DNA of 9,307 bases from Candidatus Atribacteria bacterium (GTDB lineage: Bacteria > Bipolaricaulota > Bipolaricaulia > UBA7950 > UBA9294). The position numbers were made by a program, and so were the translations under genes. The notes under the pieces were generated by a model. It ran no database searches and was not told where the DNA came from. It worked only from the letters and a program-made list of their open reading frames with translations. The stretch is taken from the NCBI GenBank assembly GCA_004525685.1, contig SPBW01000083.1, positions 1 to 9,307 of the forward strand, written 5' to 3'. Of the stretch, positions 5,981 to 9,307 are shown piece by piece (within the stretch, counting starts at the first letter, position 1; every line of letters starts with the position of its first letter).

Positions 5981-7753
5981 GTGGAATCGCTTAAGTTGAA
6001 GCCATGGGACGACCGAGACATGTTCAGCCGCTTGACGGCAATCTACGGCTCTGAGATTGCGCCAACAACCCTCGCGAGATTGCGCGAGATTGTTGAGGCC
6101 GCTCGTTCCGCAATTGACGAACGGCCTCGCTCCGCCTGCGAAAGACTCGATGAAGGAAGCGCTGTCCTCATTGCCTATGGAAACCAGGTTTGCGAACAAG
6201 ACGTTGCCCCACTCAAAACGCTAACAGAGTTCCTGGATGAGACAATCGGCGGAGCGATATCTCACGTCCATGTCTTGCCTTTCTTTCCCTACAGCTCAGA
6301 CGATGGCTTCTCCATCATTGACTATGAGGCAGTCGATTCGAAGTTGGGAAGCTGGAGTGATATCCACCGTCTGGCTGGCCATTTCGGGTTGATGGCGGAC
6401 CTTGTGCTGAACCACATTTCAGCCAAGAGTCTCTGGTTTAGAGCATTTCTTGAGGGAAAAGCCTCGTATCGAGACTTCTTCATTACCATGCCTGAGGGCA
6501 CCGACTTGTCGAGCGTCGTACGACCGCGAACGTCTCCACTACTCACCCGATTCCAGACTGACGATGGGGACAAGCTTGTATGGACGACGTTCAGCGAAGA
6601 TCAGATTGACCTCAACTATGCGAATCCAGAAGTGCTGCTTCGAATGATCGAGGTCCTACTTGGATATGTTGCACACGGCGTCAAGATAGTCCGCCTCGAT
6701 GCCGTCGCTTTCTTGTGGAAGGAAGCTGGAACCTCCTGTAGCCATCTGACACAGACGCATAGGATCATCCAGCTTCTCCGTGCCGTACTCGACACAGTCG
6801 CACCAGATGTCCTTCTCGTCTCAGAAACGAACGTTCCCCACGCCGAGAACATTACCTACTTCGGCGATGGAGAGAACGAAGCCCAACTCGTCTACCAATT
6901 TCCACTTCCTCCCCTGGTTCTAAGTGCGTTCCAGCAAAGAGACGCGAACCCACTGAGCCAGTGGCTTGGCTCAATTGACGCACCAACGGGGAAGGGCAAT
7001 TTCTTTAATTTCCTCGCTTCGCACGACGGCATAGGCCTACGTCCCGCAGAAGGTATTCTCAGTCAACCTCAAGTACAGGCGCTTGTGCAGCAGACGCTGG
7101 CACACGGAGGACGCGTCTCCTATAGAACCAACGACGATGGGAGTGCCGTTCCGTATGAGCTAAATATCTCCTACTTCGATGCGCTGTCCGATCCTGCTGG
7201 AGGAGACACCCTCGACCAGCAAGTACGACGGTTCCTGACCGCACACGCAATGATGCTGTGCCTTGCAGGCGTGCCCGGCATTTACTTCCACAGCTTCTTT
7301 GGATCGCGAAGCTGGAGCGCGGGAGTCGAACTTTCGGGAGAGAATCGAGCTATCAACAGGGAGAAACTGGAAAGGTCCGATCTCCTTCGAACCCTAGCTG
7401 ATCCTCAAGCATTGAGACGTCTTGTGTTCGATGGATTCTGTCATCTCCTGCGCGTCAGAGGCTCCAACAAGGCCTTTCATCCGAGGAGTCGACAAGAGAT
7501 CATCACAATGGATTCGAGAGTGTTCGCAGTTCGACGATGGGATCCCACAGAGTCGGAATCCGTCTGCTGCTTCCACAATGTGACCGCAGAGACAGTCATG
7601 ATCAATATCGAACCCAAGGAGCTTGGATTTGCCGGAGCATCCAGTTTGGTCGACCTGTTGGATGGCACGACGTATGCCACTGCCAATGAAGAGTGCTTGT
7701 CGATTCAACTGGCTCCCTTTCAGGCGCTGTGGTTGACTCAAGAGGTCGCATGA
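5981..7753 (+). CDS. GH13 subfamily 18 sugar phosphorylase
   Basis: A 590-residue alpha-amylase-superfamily enzyme without signal peptide, hence cytoplasmic. The four conserved regions are present: I, ADLVLNH (139-145); II, VRLDAV (237-242) with nucleophile Asp240; III, SETN (281-284) with acid/base Glu282; IV, ASHDG (346-350) with Asp349. PFFPYSSDDGFSIIDY (100-115), WKEAGTSC (246-253), NVPHAENITYFGDG (284-297) and the late INREKL (458-463) are the style of subfamily 18, whose members cleave sucrose, sucrose 6-phosphate, glucosylglycerol or glucosylglycerate with phosphate, releasing alpha-glucose 1-phosphate. I favour the glucosylglycerate/glucosylglycerol branch (E. coli YcjM type) over classical sucrose phosphorylase, because the region after the nucleophile differs from the bifidobacterial enzymes. 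The order binding protein, two permeases, phosphorylase uses the same components as the E. coli ycj locus. GTG start, 2 bp after the permease stop, with AAAGG at 5970-5974. Confidence 0.88.
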   Translation: MESLKLKPWDDRDMFSRLTAIYGSEIAPTTLARLREIVEAARSAIDERPRSACERLDEGSAVLIAYGNQVCEQDVAPLKTLTEFLDETIGGAISHVHVLPFFPYSSDDGFSIIDYEAVDSKLGSWSDIHRLAGHFGLMADLVLNHISAKSLWFRAFLEGKASYRDFFITMPEGTDLSSVVRPRTSPLLTRFQTDDGDKLVWTTFSEDQIDLNYANPEVLLRMIEVLLGYVAHGVKIVRLDAVAFLWKEAGTSCSHLTQTHRIIQLLRAVLDTVAPDVLLVSETNVPHAENITYFGDGENEAQLVYQFPLPPLVLSAFQQRDANPLSQWLGSIDAPTGKGNFFNFLASHDGIGLRPAEGILSQPQVQALVQQTLAHGGRVSYRTNDDGSAVPYELNISYFDALSDPAGGDTLDQQVRRFLTAHAMMLCLAGVPGIYFHSFFGSRSWSAGVELSGENRAINREKLERSDLLRTLADPQALRRLVFDGFCHLLRVRGSNKAFHPRSRQEIITMDSRVFAVRRWDPTESESVCCFHNVTAETVMINIEPKELGFAGASSLVDLLDGTTYATANEECLSIQLAPFQALWLTQEVA

Positions 7754-9003
7754 ACATTGGATTTGTGTCAACGCGCCTCGCAGGAACTGATGGGGTCTCA
7801 CTTGAAGCGGGGAAGGTTGCCGAGGTGTTATCGCGCCTTGGACATACCTGTTTCTACTGCGCAGGCGAACTATCCAAGTCTAGCTTGGAGGGAATCGTTG
7901 TTCCAGAGATGTCGTTCAATCATCCGACCATTCGCGCCCTTCAAGAGGCGGCGTTTGGTACGCGTCATGCAGACGGCTTGGAATCGCAGATCGCCATTGT
8001 GGCTGCTCGAATACAGGCTCAGATCGGAACCTTTGTTCGCGAGTACTCGGTTGACGTTCTCCTGCCGCAGAACGCTCTGACCATACCGATGAATCTCCCT
8101 CTGGGAGTAGCCCTTACTGACTACATCTCGAAAACAGGCATCAGGACAATCGCCCACCACCATGATTTTTGGTGGGAAAGAGAACGATTTGCCATCCACG
8201 CAATTCCCGAGATTCTCATCCGGTGCTTTCCTCCAGATCTGCCTTCAGTCCGCCATATGGTCATCAACAGCCTAGCTCAACAAGCACTTGCAGAACGGCT
8301 CAATTTGGACTCATTCGTGTTGCCCAATGTGCTCGATTTTGATCGCGCTCCATCGGAGCGGCAGGGACGGAGAGACGAGCTAAGGTGTGCATTGGAGCTC
8401 GCCCCGCAAGATCGCCTCATCCTGCAGCCAACGCGCGTTGTCCCGCGTAAAGGGATCGAACATACGATAGAGCTTGTCCGGCGGATTCGGGAGATTGAGC
8501 CAGATCGACGCCACATTCTCCTCGTCACTCATCACGCCGGCGACGAGGGCGTCGCCTATCTGGAATTCCTTACCTCAACTGCAGCTCGGGCAAATGTAGA
8601 ATTGCAGTACCTCGCCGACTGGTTCCCCGCCCTTGAAACACAGGAAGACTGCGGCTCTGGCTCATGGACACTGCAGGATGCCTATGCAGCATCGGACTTT
8701 GTGTCCTATCCCAGCTTGGTTGAGGGATTCGGCAACGCGTTTCTTGAGGCGATTTTCTATTGCAGGCCAATCCTGGTCAACAGATACCCAGTCTACATCG
8801 CCGATATTGAGCCGCGGGGATTTAGAGTCGTTGAGCTCGATGGAGCAGTAACCAATCAGGCCGCGGAACAGGTACGGACATGGCTCGAGAATCCTCAGTT
8901 GGTTCGAGAAATCACTGCCCACAATTACGAATTGGCGAAGCAAGCTTTCTCGTACACAACTGCGGAGCGCGTACTTGGCGAAATCTTGTCTTCGTTCGAT
9001 TGA
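7750..9003 (+). CDS. GT4 glycosyltransferase, possibly mannosylglucosylglycerate synthase-like
   Basis: A 417-residue retaining GT-B glycosyltransferase, cytoplasmic. The N-terminal acceptor domain opens with MNIGFVSTRLAGTDGVSLEA and contains NALTIPMNLPLG (108-119) and a His-rich AHHHDFWWERERF (135-147). The C-terminal donor domain has QPTRVVPRKGIEHTI (226-240), with Arg229 and Lys234 in the positions that hold donor phosphates, and the GT4 E-x7-E pair Glu325/Glu333 in EGFGNAFLE. NRYPVY and DIEPRGF (344-358) follow. The whole pattern reminds me of a GT4 group that includes enzymes adding mannose to glucosylglycerate; this is a recollection of family style, not a computed match. The ATG overlaps the phosphorylase stop (ATGA), with AAGAGG just before it, indicating translational coupling. 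An in-frame ATG at 7693 lies inside the phosphorylase gene and is not favoured. Sucrose-type or other glucoside acceptors remain possible. Confidence 0.82.
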   Translation: MNIGFVSTRLAGTDGVSLEAGKVAEVLSRLGHTCFYCAGELSKSSLEGIVVPEMSFNHPTIRALQEAAFGTRHADGLESQIAIVAARIQAQIGTFVREYSVDVLLPQNALTIPMNLPLGVALTDYISKTGIRTIAHHHDFWWERERFAIHAIPEILIRCFPPDLPSVRHMVINSLAQQALAERLNLDSFVLPNVLDFDRAPSERQGRRDELRCALELAPQDRLILQPTRVVPRKGIEHTIELVRRIREIEPDRRHILLVTHHAGDEGVAYLEFLTSTAARANVELQYLADWFPALETQEDCGSGSWTLQDAYAASDFVSYPSLVEGFGNAFLEAIFYCRPILVNRYPVYIADIEPRGFRVVELDGAVTNQAAEQVRTWLENPQLVREITAHNYELAKQAFSYTTAERVLGEILSSFD

Positions 9004-9025
9004 GCCACTGAGACTGCACACTAAG

Positions 9026-9040
9026 CGAGCTACGCGCTCG
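9026..9040 (+). terminator. Short hairpin between convergent genes
   Basis: CGAGC (9026-9030) and GCTCG (9036-9040) form a perfect 5-bp stem around TACGC, 23 bp after the glycosyltransferase stop, in the 63-bp gap between convergent genes. No T-tract follows on either strand, so it is at best a weak terminator. Confidence 0.3.
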
Positions 9041-9066
9041 ACTCGATGGCAATCCGAAGTCGCCCA

Positions 9067-9307
9067 TCATCCATTGATCAGCTCCTCAAGTAGGTGGAGT
9101 TTTCCAGACATCTCCGCCTCCGTCTGAGCTTCAAGATTAAGACGCAGGAGCGGCTCGGTATTTGATGCACGAAGATTGAACCACCAATCAGGATACGTGA
9201 CAGTCAGCCCATCCAGCCGATCCTGGGTTGCGTCATCAAATATCGTGGCGATGCGCTCGATGGTCGATTTGGGGTCAGTTACCTGAAAATTGACCTCATC
9301 GGAATGA
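9067..9307 (-). CDS. Phosphomannomutase/phosphoglucomutase, C-terminal fragment
   Basis: The reverse strand is open from the window edge to a TGA at 9069-9067 and encodes the last 79 residues of an alpha-D-phosphohexomutase. The diagnostic C-terminal domain is clear: RLDGLTVTYPDWWFNLRAS followed by NTEPLLRLNLEA. The R-x-SNTEP loop grips the sugar-phosphate phosphate. The catalytic serine and metal site lie outside the window. The enzyme would interconvert hexose 1- and 6-phosphates, so it could use the glucose 1-phosphate made by the phosphorylase, or supply mannose 1-phosphate for GDP-mannose. Substrate preference between glucose and mannose cannot be judged from this end. It is convergent with the operon and so separately transcribed. 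Confidence 0.92.
   Translation of the reverse strand, partial: HSDEVNFQVTDPKSTIERIATIFDDATQDRLDGLTVTYPDWWFNLRASNTEPLLRLNLEAQTEAEMSGKLHLLEELING

Noticed and set aside
7693..7749. Earlier in-frame ATG for the glycosyltransferase
   Set aside because: It lies inside the phosphorylase gene and adds 19 residues before MNIGFVSTR, which is the natural start of a GT-B first beta strand. The ATG at 7750 has AAGAGG before it.
7394..7801. Antisense open frame of about 135 codons over the phosphorylase 3' end
   Set aside because: It overlaps two well-supported genes, has no family-like pattern or ribosome binding site, and is explained as a shadow of the coding strand.
1..9307. CRISPR arrays, insertion sequences, phage or attachment sites
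   Set aside because: No regularly spaced repeats, transposase-like frames, terminal inverted repeats or tRNA-borne attachment sites were seen on either strand.

Overview
The window carries a carbohydrate-uptake and glycoside-metabolism operon of a bacterium, read left to right, with unrelated genes at both edges. Base composition is balanced to slightly GC-rich. The secreted binding protein has a Sec signal peptide without a lipobox cysteine, which fits a free periplasmic protein in a two-membrane cell rather than a Gram-positive lipoprotein. The gene content and protein style suggest a deep-branching or thermophile-related lineage (for example Bipolaricaulota, Thermotogota, Chloroflexota or Spirochaetota). 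This is a weak inference and no marker gene is present to settle it.

Left edge (1-723): the tail of an unrecognised protein, then a single-domain asparaginase-like gene. Its 3' end is split by two +1 frameshifts that remove the segment expected to hold the catalytic lysine. A gap of about 170 bp follows, with a weak hairpin and an extended -10 promoter.

Centre (897-9003), all on the + strand: (1) a one-component regulator in which a GntR winged helix-turn-helix is fused to a complete ABC-transporter-type solute-binding domain, without a signal peptide; (2) a leader with a candidate promoter and a candidate ACAA/TTGT operator; (3) a secreted family-1 sugar-binding protein; (4) an inter-gene region with a strong stem-loop and repeated TGCTAYACT boxes; (5 and 6) two MalF/MalG-type permeases; (7) a GH13 subfamily 18 sugar phosphorylase; (8) a GT4 glycosyltransferase whose start overlaps the phosphorylase stop by 4 bp. 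No ABC ATPase lies in the window, so the transporter probably uses one encoded elsewhere.

Right edge (9067-9307, minus strand): the C-terminus of a phosphomannomutase/phosphoglucomutase, convergent with the operon.

Working model (inference): the transporter imports an alpha-glucoside such as sucrose, glucosylglycerol or glucosylglycerate. The phosphorylase splits it with phosphate to glucose 1-phosphate plus the aglycone, which a hexomutase can feed into central metabolism. The glycosyltransferase resembles enzymes that extend glucosylglycerate-type compatible solutes, so the locus may both salvage and remodel an osmolyte. The fused regulator probably senses the imported sugar or a product inside the cell with a domain of the same fold as the transporter's own binding protein. 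This regulator is the most unusual element of the window.
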